This document shows, in pieces, positions 12,533-24,568 of a stretch of 64,000 nucleotides of DNA. The notes under the pieces are model-generated. The model made no database searches, was not told the origin of the DNA, and saw only the letters and a list, made by a program, of their open reading frames with translations. The stretch is from assembly GCA_029204225.1 (NCBI GenBank), contig CM055092.1:65694923-65758922 (forward strand), in the 5' to 3' direction. How positions within the stretch are numbered: position 1 is the stretch's first letter; every line of letters starts with the position of its first letter. The translations under genes were made by a program, and so were the position numbers. This DNA comes from Diphasiastrum complanatum. Taxonomy: Eukaryota > Streptophyta > Lycopodiopsida > Lycopodiales > Lycopodiaceae.

Positions 12533-12756
12533 TTCTATTTTCAAAGCTTTGGTGCCAAAAATCTCTCTGATATAATACTTAATTTCAATTTTTCGTATCA
12601 CATTTAATCTAATGTGAATGCCAACATAGTCGCAGTTACTGCGTATACCATATTTTATGTAACTGTGTATGCTGTATTTCTATAACTGTAACTACTATAG
12701 TTAGAAAATTTCATTATACTAACCAGCATAGTCAAGTAAATTTAACTTGAGGTATT

Positions 12757-12802
12757 GACGTCGGGCACATTAGCACGTGTCGGGCAGGAAGAAGAAACCA
12801 AT
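12757..12802 (-). promoter_or_regulatory. Candidate promoter elements (G-box, TGACG, CCAAT)
   Basis: Upstream of the ATG at 12532 there is a short, GC-richer patch in AT-rich DNA. It holds a TGACG motif near 12757, a perfect CACGTG G-box at 12774-12779, a repeated TCGGGCA motif, and CCAAT at 12798-12802. These are common plant promoter boxes. Function is inferred from position and clustering only. Confidence 0.35.
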
Positions 12803-12997
12803 GAGATACGTCCACGCTGCCCGGACAAAACTGTCAAAGTTTTCTATATCGCATTTTTATTTCTCAGTTAATTTGAACTATGTTATGTATATTTCAAATC
12901 TGTGCATTTTGATTGGGCCTAGTGACGGTCAAAACTAAAGAAAAAAAATAAAAGTATTTTTACGAAGGTCTTTTTGATATTGAGAACTCCTCTAATG

Positions 12998-14830
12998 TAT
13001 ATGTCATGTCCACTTTCCTTTGGAAACAAGAAGGAAAGAAGATGCAACTTCCTTCAAAGGAATATTTGTAGGCTATAGTGAAAATAGCAAAGGATATAGG
13101 ATATTTGATCCTATTTCAAAGAAAGTAAAATCTAGCAAGGATGTCTTGTTTGATGAATCTCAAAGTTACAAGTTGTCTCCAAATGCATCTAATCTCTTAG
13201 GTGATGAAGATCTTGTAACACCCGAGGAGGAGCCTCTTGAAAATGATCTTTTGGAAGATCAAAATCAAGTGCCAAAGGAGCCAAGAAGACACAAGGAGCA
13301 AGGCCGAGCCTTCAAGGCTCACATACTTTGAGAAAGAGAAGTAAAGGGAAGACACGTCTCCTTTTACCTCTTACTCTTTTCTAACCACAATGCTTGAAGA
13401 GCCATCATGTTATGAAGATGCAAGTAGATCACAAGTTTGGAGAGATGCAATGCAAGTAGAGTTTGATGCTTTCATAGATAAACAAACTTGGAATCTTGTA
13501 CACCTTCCATATGGGCAGAAGCCACTTGCATGTAAGCGGATCTATAGATTACAGTACAATCAAGATGGATCTATAAGTAAATACAAAGCTAGATTGGTTG
13601 CTAAGGGCTTTCTTCAAACTAAAGGCATAGATTATGAAGAAACATTTGCCCCTGTAGCAAAACTTGTAACCATTGGATTGATCATTTGTATTGCTACCTT
13701 ATTCAAGTGGAATCTCTATGAAATGGATGTGACAAGCGCTTTCTTGAATGGCTACTTGGAGGAGGAAACATACATGTTGCAACCCAAGGGATTCATCAAG
13801 GATGGTGAGGAGGACAAGGTTTTCCACTTAAGAAGGAGCCTATATGGCTTGAAGCAAGCACCTAGAGCTTGGTACTCTAAGTTGCATGATTTTCTCTACT
13901 CTCTTGGCTTTGTGATTAGCTCTTATGAGCCTTCTTTGTACATCAGATGTAGTGATGGAAAGATCATCATTTTAGTACTTTATGTTGATGATATCATATT
14001 GATAGGAAATGATGGTGAAGGCATAAGAAATGTTAAAGTTTCCTTGTCTACTGAATTCAAGATTGTAGATCTAGGACTTCTTAAGTTCATACTTGGAATA
14101 GAAGTTACTAGAGGTAGTGATTTTACTTTTATAAGTCAATCAAAGTATGCTACTTCGATTCTTGAAAGGTTTGGCATGAAAGATTGTAAAGGGATTGACA
14201 CCCCTATGGATCATGCTTGTAAAGTTACTAATGATTGTGATGAAGCATCCTTTGAGGAAATCACACTCTTTAGGAAGCTAATAGGCTCCTTAATCTATTT
14301 GACAATCACAAGACCAGATTTGAGTTATAGTGTAAGCAAGTTAAGTCAATATATGCAAGGTCCTTTGATGCATCATTGGAAAAGTGCCAAGAGAGTGCTT
14401 AGATATGTCTCTTTACTAGATTTTTTGGCATTCTCTATCAAGGATCTAACTTGTACTTGAGGGCATTTTCGGATTCAGATTTTGCAGGAGACAAGATGGA
14501 TAGAAGATCCATAAGTGCATTTGTCACTTTTCTTTGTGGAGGAGTGATATCTTGGCTTTCCAAAAAGCAAGATACAATTTCTCTTTCCTCTTGTGAAGCC
14601 GAGTACAAGGCATTGACTTCAACTACCAAAGACCTCCTATGGCTAAGAAGACTTTTGGTGGAGCTTCAAGTGCTAAAGGCCGAGGAGATCCCTTGCATCT
14701 ATTGTGATAATCAAGCTTCTCAACAAATTTCTACCGATCCGATCTTCCATGCTAGAACAAAGCATATTGAGATGCTCATCAGTTTGTGAGGGAGAAGGTG
14801 CAATCCAAGAAGGTTCAACTTCACAGCTCG
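12998..14830 (+). pseudogene. Copia-2, 5'-truncated pol (RT and RNase H)
   Basis: The copy starts abruptly inside the end of integrase (VHFPLETRRKED) and runs through the linker to reverse transcriptase. RT motifs include KARLVAKGF, DYEETFAPVAK, AFLNGYLEEE, SLYGLKQAPRAWY and the catalytic YVDDIILIG. RNase H follows (SDSDFAGD, ISWLSKKQDTISLSS, KHIE). Breaks: TGA after 13331 with a frame change before 13390, a frameshift near 14440 between RT and RNase H, and another near 14770. Gag, protease, most of integrase and any clear LTR are missing. Its RT is similar to but distinct from copia-3, and it is not duplicated elsewhere in the window. Confidence 0.88.
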
Positions 14831-15266
14831 TGGATGTACTTGATCTAGAAAGGGATCAACCAAATCAATAACAAGTTGATGTGACATTGGCAAATTCTAG
14901 TTTTGTTGTAATTTTCACATTTGTCTTGAGTTTTGATGAATGAAATGCATTTGTAAGTTAATGTACTTTACTCTCTATAAACAAGCCGTACTGGTACTGT
15001 CCTCCACACATGTGAGGCTGCCCATCCATGTTTTTGATCATTTGATCCATTGCTCTTGCTTTAATCATAGTGTAAAGCATCTAGATCAAGATCTAACACC
15101 TAGAACTTGATAGATCTTTGGATTAAGCAATCAATAACTCTTAATGATTGATAGTGCAATCAATATTTTTCTTTTTTCTCAAAAAATTGACACTGCACAC
15201 ACGTCTTCATAGATGTAGACGGTCGAACAATTTCTGTTCGGTCTCTCTTTGCCCGTCTTCGAGCTC
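14831..15266. other. Spacer 3' of copia-2, nothing recognised
   Basis: This may include remnants of the copia-2 tail or LTR, but I could not find a polypurine tract or LTR ends. No gene is seen. Confidence 0.4.
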
Positions 15267-15557
15267 TCATGCTCCTCGCCATAGGATGAACTGTTGCTGT
15301 TCTCTTGTCTGTTCTCTGCTGATTTGTTTCTTGGGATCAGGCGGCGAATCATTAATGTAAAAATATTGTCTTCCATTTTCGTCTGACAAATGGTATTCTC
15401 GGGCTAAGGACACAGACTGTCCACACGAAACGTAGTTTGATGCTTTTTTTGTCATGAAAACTGTCGTCGAGGTGGTAGTACATAAGGGGGTTGTTGTCGC
15501 GTTGGAGATTAACGCAAGGCTTTCTTCCGTGGATCTATTGATATGCGTTGCACTCAT
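15267..15557 (-). CDS. Small open frame head-to-head with desaturase B, unknown
   Basis: A 96-codon frame on the minus strand opens MSATHINRSTEESLALISNA and is Ser/Thr-rich, then polar and Gln-rich. It has no recognised domain. It diverges from the desaturase exons that begin at 15863, so it could be the first exon of a divergent gene, or chance. In copy F the part that is preserved has the start codon changed (CAT to TAT on the plus strand near 56205). The first coding exon of the desaturase, which should lie upstream of 15863, was not identified with confidence, and this region must also hold it if it exists. Confidence 0.2.
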   Translation of the reverse strand: MSATHINRSTEESLALISNATTTPLCTTTSTTVFMTKKASNYVSCGQSVSLAREYHLSDENGRQYFYINDSPPDPKKQISREQTREQQQFILWRGA

Positions 15558-15862
15558 GATAGCCTCCAGGAAATTAACTTGATTGGAGAATCCAACTCTT
15601 AATGGTTGATCTCTATCGATGTTTTGGAGCTCCAGTAAGTCTCTCTACATACCAATATTCTTAATGAGTTTAGCTATAATGAATAATCCTTATCAGCGCG
15701 TCCCTTTTCGCGATACAAAGAATGGCATGTTATTTAGCAGTACAATCTAGTTGTACAATCTAGTCCTTGCTTATTAGATTGCGTCCAACTCCAACTTGAA
15801 TTCTAATGACAATATAATTCGACAGTGCTTAGAGCTCAGCATGCATGCATGAGTCATTTGAG

Positions 15863-18744
15863 CTGTGAAAGCTCATAAGCCGAGACACACTTTATCACAG
15901 CATTGCTGGCTGGTAATTGATGGGAAGGTGTATGATGTGACAAAATGGTACCACTTCTTATCTTGTCTTCCAAAAGTCCTGTAGGAATTCTGCGCTGTTG
16001 CGTCTTAGTTTATGAAACTAATTTCAGCATTCTCCTTCACATGAGCATTCTGGTCGACGTGCGTAGAGAGCTACGGCCAGTTTCTAATCATGAACGGGAT
16101 AATTATGCATTGTACTTCATATTTTATATATGCCCTTGGATGGTAGCTAAACATATGCACTAGACTGATCCATGGGCTCTACTAACAGGGTGCCAAAGCA
16201 TCCTGGAGGAAGTCTTATTCACGTGCGAGCAGGGCAAGATTTGACATATTTATTCAACTCCTATCATCCACTTTTTGTCTGGTATATACATGCTAAGCAG
16301 CTCTTAATTGCAAGCAAACCAAGAAAGTAATATACTGATAGTTAGCTATTTTCCACACAATTTCCTGATTAGCATTGTGTGGCCAATGCTAAAACAATAA
16401 TCTCCTTCAAATTCAGTAAGCCTTTTGAGTTGGAGGACAAGATACCAAAAAGACGATAGCCGATGCAGAGAGACGCATACAAAGAATAGACATAGAAATC
16501 TACGCTAGATGGTATAGAATCCTAGAAAGTCTATAACTCAACAGTACATGAAGTCATAGATTGTGTCCACTGATCTTTTGTGCTTATGTCCTAAAGTCCT
16601 TGACATCTTCCAACGACTATCAGGAAATTGTTGGACCAGTACTGTGTTGGTGAAATAGATGCCAGCGATGAGGACTTAAGCATGACCAATGTGGAGTACT
16701 TGGACACTGTGAAAGAACCCTTTTATTTGGCATTGAAAGAGCGGGTTGAGGCTTATTTTCATAGGAACAAGGTACTTTCATGTATTTTCTTACACATTGC
16801 AACATATTTCCTACATCAGTTGACATGAGATTTGTTATTTCAGCAGTTGTGACCTATATTTCTGGTCTTTACCACAAGACTTAGTGCACGAGTCCGTATA
16901 AACAAATTCACAAATATTGCCAAGCCATGTCCTTTAGATTTTGCATCATAAAAGATTTTGAAATGTCATTAGTCAAAGGACGTCGATGTTGGAGCCTAAA
17001 CCTACCTCGCCACAATAAGCAACTCTACTCAACTCGCCCCACAAGATATATACTACCTCTAATCAAAGGCATTTTCCTTCCTAAAATTCATAAATGAGTT
17101 ATTTTCAATCCACTTAAAATACTCAATATAAAAGCTATAATTTAGTAGTAATTCCTTCTTTCCGAAAAGTCATTAGGCCTTCACATCATTTTATCTTTAT
17201 GCTAAATATATAAATGTTTGTATGAAATGTAAAAATCTAATGATCATTTTTTAATTGAAAACGATGCAGGTGAATCCAAGAGTGCATTCACACTTGTTTA
17301 TCAAGTCAGCTGTGATCTTAGCATTGTATTTGCTCTTCTACTATGTGATGTTTTTCCAAGTCCAAAATCCTATCATTTCTTCTATATATGCTATGATTGC
17401 ATTTGGATACATATCAACGCATATCGCGATGAATATTATGCATGACGGCAACCATGGTGCGTGTCCAATTTTCTTGCGTTTGGATACATTTTACAACTAC
17501 TAGTTTCTAGTATATGTGTATTTGATAAAGGATAGAAATATCATAGCCAAAATGCTCATTTTGTGCATGTAAAGAACATTCAATAAGAGACTTAGATGTT
17601 TGGCTCTCTTAGGAGAACATAAAACAAGTTAACGTAAAGAAAACCTTTACATAATCTACCGTTGTCTTTGCAAATGACTACATGGTTATGATCGATGGTT
17701 GCATTCCACTTGTTAAATGAACACTACAAGCATGTCATTGACTAAAGTTGGAAGCTTTTAAGATGTCAAAAGACATTTGTAAATTAGAAGAGCTGATCTT
17801 TGTAGCACCTCGGATGTGAACTTCTTTGCAGGAGCATATTCTACATGGCCTTGGTTCTCATATTTGATGAAAACATCTTCAGATTTAATTGGAGCTGGCA
17901 GGTAAATTTTACATGATACTTAAAATATAAAAAATATCTAGTCACTTTTAAGTTGAGAAAATTTGTTTTCTCATTGTGATTTGTATTGTTTGATAGCTAT
18001 ATATGGAGGCAAGAACACATTATTGCGCATCATGCTTACACAAATGTGAACATATTCGACCCATATATTAGTATGTTTTCTCAATCCATATTAAAATGAA
18101 ACTTGTTGACATAAATTTTGATTTTCAAATCAAATAAGTAGCATTGATATTGTATTCAATAGCACAATATTCATGCAAGTATGTGTGATGCAAAATGTCA
18201 TCGTGAGTACATATGATTGAATGGATTCATAAGGTTGAACACCTTTATAGGAGCAAATGACGTTGATATCAGAAGGGTGCACTTAGAACAACCAAAACAC
18301 TCTTTTCATGCCTATCAGGTGAGTCATGGGATTTTTCTCTAGCAAGAATGATTATTGTCATGAGGTTACATTAATAGCCCACATAGTTACCAATGCCATC
18401 ATTCGAGCTATGAAATCCTTATGAATCCTTTTAGCATTAATTTTTTTTGCAATTACTTTTTCAACATTCTAGGTGAATTAATTTTGAATTGTGCATTGCA
18501 GCACATATACCTATGGCCACTTTATGGTCTAATGACATTGAAGGCTATTTGGTTCGATGACTTTCAAGCCTTGTTCACAGGAAAAATTGGACAGTGAGTA
18601 TTATATCTCTTAATTTGCACTATGTCTTGAAATATGCAAATTCATATACTTATTTCCATTTAATTTTCTAAAATTGCGAAAATGATATGTACCAAATATC
18701 AAGTTTATTTCTTGGATTATCACACTGATGCGTGCTCGTTGTTA
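15863..18744 (+). pseudogene. Front-end desaturase, copy B, 5' part
   Basis: This is the best preserved 5' half. Exons: 15863-15947 (CWLVIDGKVYDVTKW, start of cytochrome b5), 16189-16281 (HPGGSLIHVRAGQD, the heme-ligand motif), 16624-16771 (KLLDQYCVGEID), 17270-17456 (membrane span and box I, HDGNHG), 17832-17901, 17997-18070 (WRQEHIIAHH, box II), 18251-18318 and 18502-18593. Splice phases agree across all junctions and I see no stop in these exons. An N-terminal exon upstream is not identified: an in-frame TGA just before 15863 shows that splicing is needed there. The copy is severed in the next intron at about 18744 by copia-3, so box III is absent and no full enzyme can be made. Confidence 0.88.
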
Positions 18745-21425
18745 ATGCTTGTAATGTTGCTCTTGTGAACAAGCTCTCTATGGAGGAATTATGGCATAGG
18801 AGGTTGGGACATCCCAGCTACAAATCCATGTTCTCTATGATCAAAGAATCCAAAGCTATTGGCTTGCCAAAGTCATTCTCCAAGAAGATCAAGCCTTGTG
18901 AGGCTTGTGCTATTGCTAAATCTCACAAAAAGCCATTTACAAGATCTTCTATCAAAAGCAAGCATCCTTTGGAGTTAATCCACTCGGATGTGCATTTCTC
19001 ATCAACTACAAGCAAGGGAGGAGCCACTTGTTTTGTTACTTTCATTGATGATTACACAAGATTCACTTGGATATATCTTCTTGCTTCAGAATCTATGGTG
19101 TTCGATCATTTCCTTATTTTCAAAGCTTCTGTAGAGAAACAATTCTCATTCAAGATTAAAGCTCTTAGAAGTGATGGAGGTGGTGAATATATCTCCAATA
19201 AATTTCAAGATTTTTGTGAGCTTGAAGGCATTAAAAGAGAGTTTTCTTGTGCCTACTCTCCATCTCAAAATGGAGTGGCCGAGAGAAAGAATAGATCTCT
19301 ATGTGAATGTGCAAAATCTATGAGAATTGAGGCATCTTTGCCCAAAGATTTTTGGGGAGAAGCCATTAATTGTGCAAATTATCTTTGCAATAGGCTCCCA
19401 CATATAGCTCTTGGAGGAAAGTCACCATATGAAATCTTATTTTTGAAGAAGCCTAAGGTTGATCACCTTAGAGTTTTTGGATGCTTATGCTTTGTCCATA
19501 TTCCCTTGGAAACAAGGAAGAAGGAAGATCCTAGTGCATGCAAAGGGATCATGGTTGGATACTCATCCACCAAGAAGGCCTATAGAGTCTTTATACTCTC
19601 TACTTCTCAAGTTATTGAAAGTAGAGATGTTGTCTTTAATGAAGATCAACACTCATCATTTGAAGAGGCCGAGATCAAGAAATCTATGGATGCATCATCA
19701 ATTATTGATTTTGAAGACAATCATGACGTGATGGGGTCGAGATTTGAAGAAGACTCTCCTCGAATTTTTTCACCGAGAAGATCCATGAGAGATAGATCCG
19801 AGCCTAAGAGGCTCTCATATGTTGACAAAGGCAAACAAGTGGATCTTGATTCCACTAATTATGTTTTTTATGTCTCTCATGAAGAGCCAAAGAATGTACA
19901 AGAGGCACTCAATACCAAGGAGTGGTATGATGCCATGAAGCAAGAGTATGATGCATTGATCACCAACAATACTTGGGAGCTTGTGGATCCTCCTTCCAAC
20001 AAGCATGTGATTGGTTGCAAGTGGGTATTTCGGATCAAGTTCAATCATGATGGCACCATCAACAAGCATAAAGCAAGACTATGTGCCAAAGGATTTGCTC
20101 AAATCCATGGTCTTGATTACGAGGAGACCTTTGCACCCGTTGCAAAGATGGTGACAATAAGAATTCTTATTTCTCTTGCTTGTTTTTTCAAGTGGAAGGT
20201 GGTCCAATTAGATGTATCCAATGCTTTTCTAAATGGTTATCTTGAGGAGGAGATCTATATGGAACAACCTCAAGGATTCACCAAGGATGAGTCCAAAGTG
20301 TGCTTGCTCTTCAAAAGTCTTTATGGACTGAAGCAAGCACCAAGATCATGGTATTCAAGACTTAACTCTTTTCTTATCTCACTAGGATTTACTCTTAGTG
20401 ACTATGATCCTTCCATGTATCTAAAGTTTGTTGATAGCAATATTGTCATTCTTCTAATTTATATTGATGACATTATTCTTTGTGGAAGTTGTATCAAGCT
20501 AGTTGATGAAACCAAGCTAGCACTTAAATGTGAGTTTAAAATGCAAGATCTAGGAGAGATATATTACATCCTAGGCCTAGAAACTGATTTTTATGAAAAT
20601 CATATCTTTATATGCCAATCTAGATATGCTCACTCTATGTTGAAAAAATTCCATATGGAAAATTCTAAGAGCATAGATACTCCAATGGAGCAACTTGTAA
20701 AAGATCCTAATAAAGGTGATGAAAGATCCTTTGAGGACGTCACACTTTTTAGGAGTCTTGTAGGCTCCTTGATTTGGCTTACCATTACTAGGCCCGATCT
20801 TAGTTTTTGTGTGCACAAATTGAGTCAATTTATGCAAGAACCTAAGATCCATCATTGGAAGATGGCCAAGAGGATTCTAAGATATGTATTTTCATCTTGT
20901 GATTATGGTCTACTCTATAAAAGTGAAGATCTATCCATTATTGGCTACTCGGATTCGGACTTTGCAAGTGACAAGATGGATCGAAAGTCTATTAGTGCAT
21001 ACACTATCTTTCTTAGAGGCAATCTAATATCTTGGCTTTCCAAAAAGCAAGATACTATATCTCTCTCTTCATGTGAGGCCGAGTACAAAGCACTCACTAC
21101 AACTACCAAAGAAGTGCTTTGGATAAAGAGGTTATTAATGGAACTAAAGTGCATCAAGGAGGATGATCTACCAATGATCAAGTGTGATAACATCTCGGCC
21201 CAAGCTCTTGCCAATAATCCCATATTTCATGCAAGAAGCAAGCACATAGAAGTGGCACACCATTTTGTGAGAGAAAAGCTTATTGGAGGAGAAATCTATT
21301 TGGATCATGTCAACTCGTCCTCTTGTATTGCCGATCTACTCACCAAGCCTTTGAGCAAAAGTGCTTTCATCAAGCATAGATCTAATCTTGGAGTTATATC
21401 AAGATCAATGCTCAAATCTTCATAG
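18745..21425 (+). CDS. Copia-3 Pol (integrase, reverse transcriptase, RNase H), partial
   Basis: This is one uninterrupted frame of about 890 codons. The first in-frame ATG is at 18780; the true start is lost with the 5' end. Domains in order: GAG-pre-integrase (ELWHRRLGHPSY) with the zinc-binding CEACAIAKSHKKPF, then the integrase core with DDE residues in LIHSDV, RSDGGGEY and NGVAERKNR. RT follows with KARLCAKGF, DYEETFAPVAK, SLYGLKQAPRSWY and catalytic YIDD, then RNase H with GYSDSDFASD, SSCEAEYKAL and KHIEVAHHFVREKL. Gag and protease are absent, so it cannot move by itself. It is the only long intact coding frame in the window, which suggests a young insertion. Confidence 0.93.
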
Positions 21426-21443
21426 ATAATTTTTTAGGAGGAG

Positions 21444-22180
21444 TGTGAAGAATTGAAAAAGATTATCTATGTTAGATATAGGTGTCTTATGTTTTTTACA
21501 TCAAGCATCTAGGTGTAGGATGTTGATAGGAATAAATTTGGCATAGATGGCAAATTATGCATTTCCACTTGTAATGCCACTATTGAGCCAAAATAGAGTA
21601 AGAGGCTAAACACTTGCTAATTAGAGTGTAGACAAGTGTAAAGTTTTTGTTTGATGAATTCCAAGAGGTCCAATAGGATATAGAGGTGGAACCTTGTGAG
21701 GTCCAATAGGAAATTGAGGTGTGCTTGAATATAGTCCAATAGAATTAAGAGGTGCATAGATCAATGATCCAATAGGATCAAGAGGTGACAAAATGTGGTC
21801 CAGTCATAGTTAAGCATAGTGGTAGCTCGTGGACCTACTAGTATCATTGTACTCCTCATTTTGAAGTCAATTGATTTGGTGATTTCATGGATTTTGTGAG
21901 TTATTGGATTTCTAGCTTTCTCTCTCTACCCGAGAGCTCTTGATGCATTTTCTCTCTCTACCCGAGGAGAGCAGCTTGTTTTTACTTAGATTATTTTTTG
22001 AATACTTCCCACACATGTGAGTGAGAGTTGGAAGTGATTGAATGCATGTAGTAGTGTGTTTTTGCCATAGGATTCAAGATTGATCTTGAATCTCAATCTA
22101 GTCTTGATCTTGGTGCATCTACACACCTTAGGAGATCACAAGTACATGTAGTGGACAGTCCACACGTGTGAAATTTAACA
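21444..22180 (+). repeat. Copia-3 3' LTR
   Basis: The ~740-bp LTR follows the polypurine tract. Its 5' half (U3-like) contains a phased CCAAT-bearing tandem repeat. A pair of short motifs, CACATGTG near 22012 and CACACGTGTG near 22171, lies toward the 3' end. No matching 5' LTR was noticed in the window. Confidence 0.7.
21668..21800 (+). promoter_or_regulatory. Four phased 33-bp repeats with CCAAT boxes in LTR
   Basis: Units start at 21668, 21701, 21734 and 21767, exactly 33 bp apart. Each begins (G/A)TCCAATAG and ends with GAGGTG or TGAGGTG. A degenerate fifth unit begins near 21798 with GTCCAGT. Tandem repeats in U3 often act as enhancers in retrotransposons, and CCAAT boxes bind NF-Y. Both roles are inferred here. 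Confidence 0.6.
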
Positions 22181-23125
22181 ATTTCACCCAGTTATTCATG
22201 TAAATTGAGGTTACATGAAAGTGATGTTACTAGATTGGAGATAATCAGACCCAATAGGAAAATTTATCGCTTAGTGTACTTCTGAAGGTCGATATAGTAC
22301 TTCAATGCAGAGATAGATAATTGGAGAATTATTCCATCTCTAAGTACTTATTTGATATTGAAGTCAGACTAAGGATTAATTTTTAGGGTAAATGTGAAAG
22401 TTAAACGATTGATTTGTTAGCTTTTGAACTTGACCTTCATGATTGGTTGACTGCTCAACTGCTCATCCAATGTATCATATGAATTTAGTTTATATGATGA
22501 CATTTATATATATTAAAGATTTTACCAATTTGGAGGACTTATCGCTCAATGTACCTTTGGAATCTGAAAGAGTACTCAGAATCAGAAATAAACAGATGAG
22601 GAATTGTTCTACCTCTGGGTGCTTGTTTAGGTTGGTTGGTTAGATTGAGGATAATTATTCATGAGAAAGAGTTAAAAGCATACAAATTGGATATTCCCTA
22701 GTTACTCGTTCTGAGGACAGAACTGGTTTAAGGGGGGAAGAATGTTACGTCCATGTCCCGTATGTGGAATTTGGAATAATTCCTGACATGGATAGCCAGT
22801 CACTCTAGTGTATATGGTTATTAGTTATGCCTCATTATTTCGGGCTTGGCCAGTATAGTAATTAATAATCATATGAGGTCCCCGATCGCCCATCTACCTA
22901 TTGGATTTTCTGATCCTTATAGCCAGGAGCTCCTCCTCTCTTGCATTCATTCACCATGGCATGGGGGTGAAGTGGTTAGGGTATTGACTAGCCATTTCCT
23001 GTTGGTTGGGTGGTTTTGCTCCACATGTGTCCTTTTGGTTGCATGCAATAGGATCTAGTCATATCTTCACTAGGCGATCCTTACAAGTTAAAGTCATCAA
23101 TTATGCAGTCTCACACTTGTATTTC
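22181..23125 (+). mobile_element. Gypsy 3' internal end and LTR (block C)
   Basis: Internal sequence runs from 22181 to a polypurine tract AGGGGGGAAGAA (22731-22742), then an LTR starts TGTTACGTCC at 22743. This is the reverse complement of the arrangement at 54249-54795 and 10121-10230. The LTR has an internal deletion near 22880 relative to those copies and stops at the LINE fragment near 23125. No gypsy protein domain can be read. Confidence 0.7.
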
Positions 23126-23558
23126 AACAAAGGTAATTTGTTGGGGACCATCGAGAGGGTGAAGATACATATTAAAGTCACCAGCAAGAATAGAAGGAAG
23201 GGAGTTATGAGAACTATCACTCCAGAGGTCACCACAAGAGTGGGGAAAATATTGAATATGTAAAAGGCAAATTCACATTTGGAGGTAGTACTAACATTAA
23301 CGTGACCACCAGGGAGAGAGAAATGTGAGGCGAGTTTCTAGTCTCTGAAAACAAGACTCACCAAACCTCCTGGATATCGGCAACAGGAGTGTAGAAGTAA
23401 TTAAAGTTTTGGGGAAAAGATTTAGTAAGTACGTCAAGGAGAAAACCACTTAGTTTTGTTTATTGAAGACAAACCACAAGGTTAGAATGCTGAAGAGACA
23501 AAAGATAGTTAAAGAGAAGAGAGTGACAGATAGGGAAATTAAGCCCTCTAATATTCCA
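23126..23558 (-). pseudogene. LINE endonuclease fragment (block C)
   Basis: This is the inverted copy of 8906-9300, starting at the TGG of WNIRGLN (23558-23556). It keeps the same TAA in place of the catalytic Glu codon but extends further than the other two: after GDFNMYL it continues HPLDGPQQI, a usual LINE endonuclease continuation. It also retains TGG where block A has a TAG stop in the GDLW segment. It is thus closest to the original element. Confidence 0.75.
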
Positions 23559-23639
23559 GGGCTTCATGCTCATCATCGTCGTCTTCTTGGATTTTTTGTT
23601 TTGTGTTTGCTGCATGGTCTTGTTGATCCAACTATTTCT

Positions 23640-24412
23640 TCTTGTCGTTGTTGAATTTCAAGATCTGACAGTTCTGGATTCCATGGTTCATCCTCTTGCA
23701 GTACTTGTAGAATAGTCTCTTCTTGTTCTAAGTAGGTTGTTGATTCTGGGTCTTCTATGATTGTTTCTGATTGCCATCAGTTTGGCTGACAGCTTTTTTC
23801 TTTTGTTGCTTCCTCGTCATTGATGGAGGACGAGGATACTCCATTCCTTCTTGTCTCCTCTTGCAACAATATGATTATGACTTTGGACAATGTAATATCT
23901 GAGTGTGTGGAAATCATCATCACCCAGTTTTCATATGAGGAAGGTAGGCTGGACAATAAGGTCATTACAACTTCAGAGTCTTCAATCATGGAACCTATTA
24001 CCGCCATCTGCTCTAATAGAGTCTTGAACTGATTAATGTGATTCTGAACATAATCACTTTCTGACATTCTAAGTGAGAAGAAGTTTCTCCTCAAATGCAC
24101 CTTTTAAGTGACATCCCTCACTTAGTATAATGTGTTCAATATATCCCAAGCCTCTTTCGAAGATTGGGCTAGTCTGATGTGGCCAATCTGTATGTCGGAG
24201 ATGTTAAGGGTAATCAAGGCAAATGCCTTGCCATCCTTGAGCTTCCATGTGGAAATGCCTTGCTCATTGACACTGGAAAGTAGTTCGGTTTCAACGACTA
24301 TTTTCTAAAGCTCCTTGGCCACCAGTACTACTCTCATCTTGAATTTCCATAGATGGTAATTCGAACCATCGAGTTTCTCTACCATTAGAATAGACTGTGA
24401 TTGCGAATCCAT
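23640..24412 (-). pseudogene. Copia-1 gag remnant (block C)
   Basis: Inverted copy of the gag at 8023-8905, with ATG at 24412-24410. It has the same early TAG and the same long open middle (23777-24100). A small deletion removes part of the basic stretch before the zinc-knuckle remnant. It is not functional. Confidence 0.8.
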
Positions 24413-24568
24413 TTGAAAGTTTAGGATGAGTGTATGTAGATAGTAGATTATATGACTGGAAATAATTACAACAAATTTTTGCTCTTTATCAAAACAATCG
24501 TTCTAATAATGTAAGCTCTAAGTCCACTTCAAAAAAATCACAGAGTAGATATTACAACTCTGATACCA

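Larger units (their letters stand above)
18745..22180 (+). mobile_element. Copia-3 retrotransposon, 5'-truncated, with 3' LTR
   Basis: The element starts inside pol, at a sharp junction with the desaturase intron, and continues through an open pol frame, a polypurine tract (AGGAGGAG near 21436-21443) and a 3' LTR beginning TGTGAAG at 21444. The LTR ends near 22180 with ACA, though the exact end is uncertain. The left flank is desaturase copy B and the right flank is gypsy internal sequence of the inverted block, so the two sides do not belong together. That points to a rearrangement or deletion at the element, not a simple insertion. Confidence 0.85.

Noticed and set aside
16620-16826. Antisense frame over the second b5-proximal exon, also at 33411-33632, 46479-46664 and 57259-57504
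   Set aside because: Antisense shadow of the desaturase exon KLLDQYCVGEID; no independent evidence.
19815-21223. Several minus-strand frames within copia-3
   Set aside because: They are shadows of the intact Pol frame on the plus strand.
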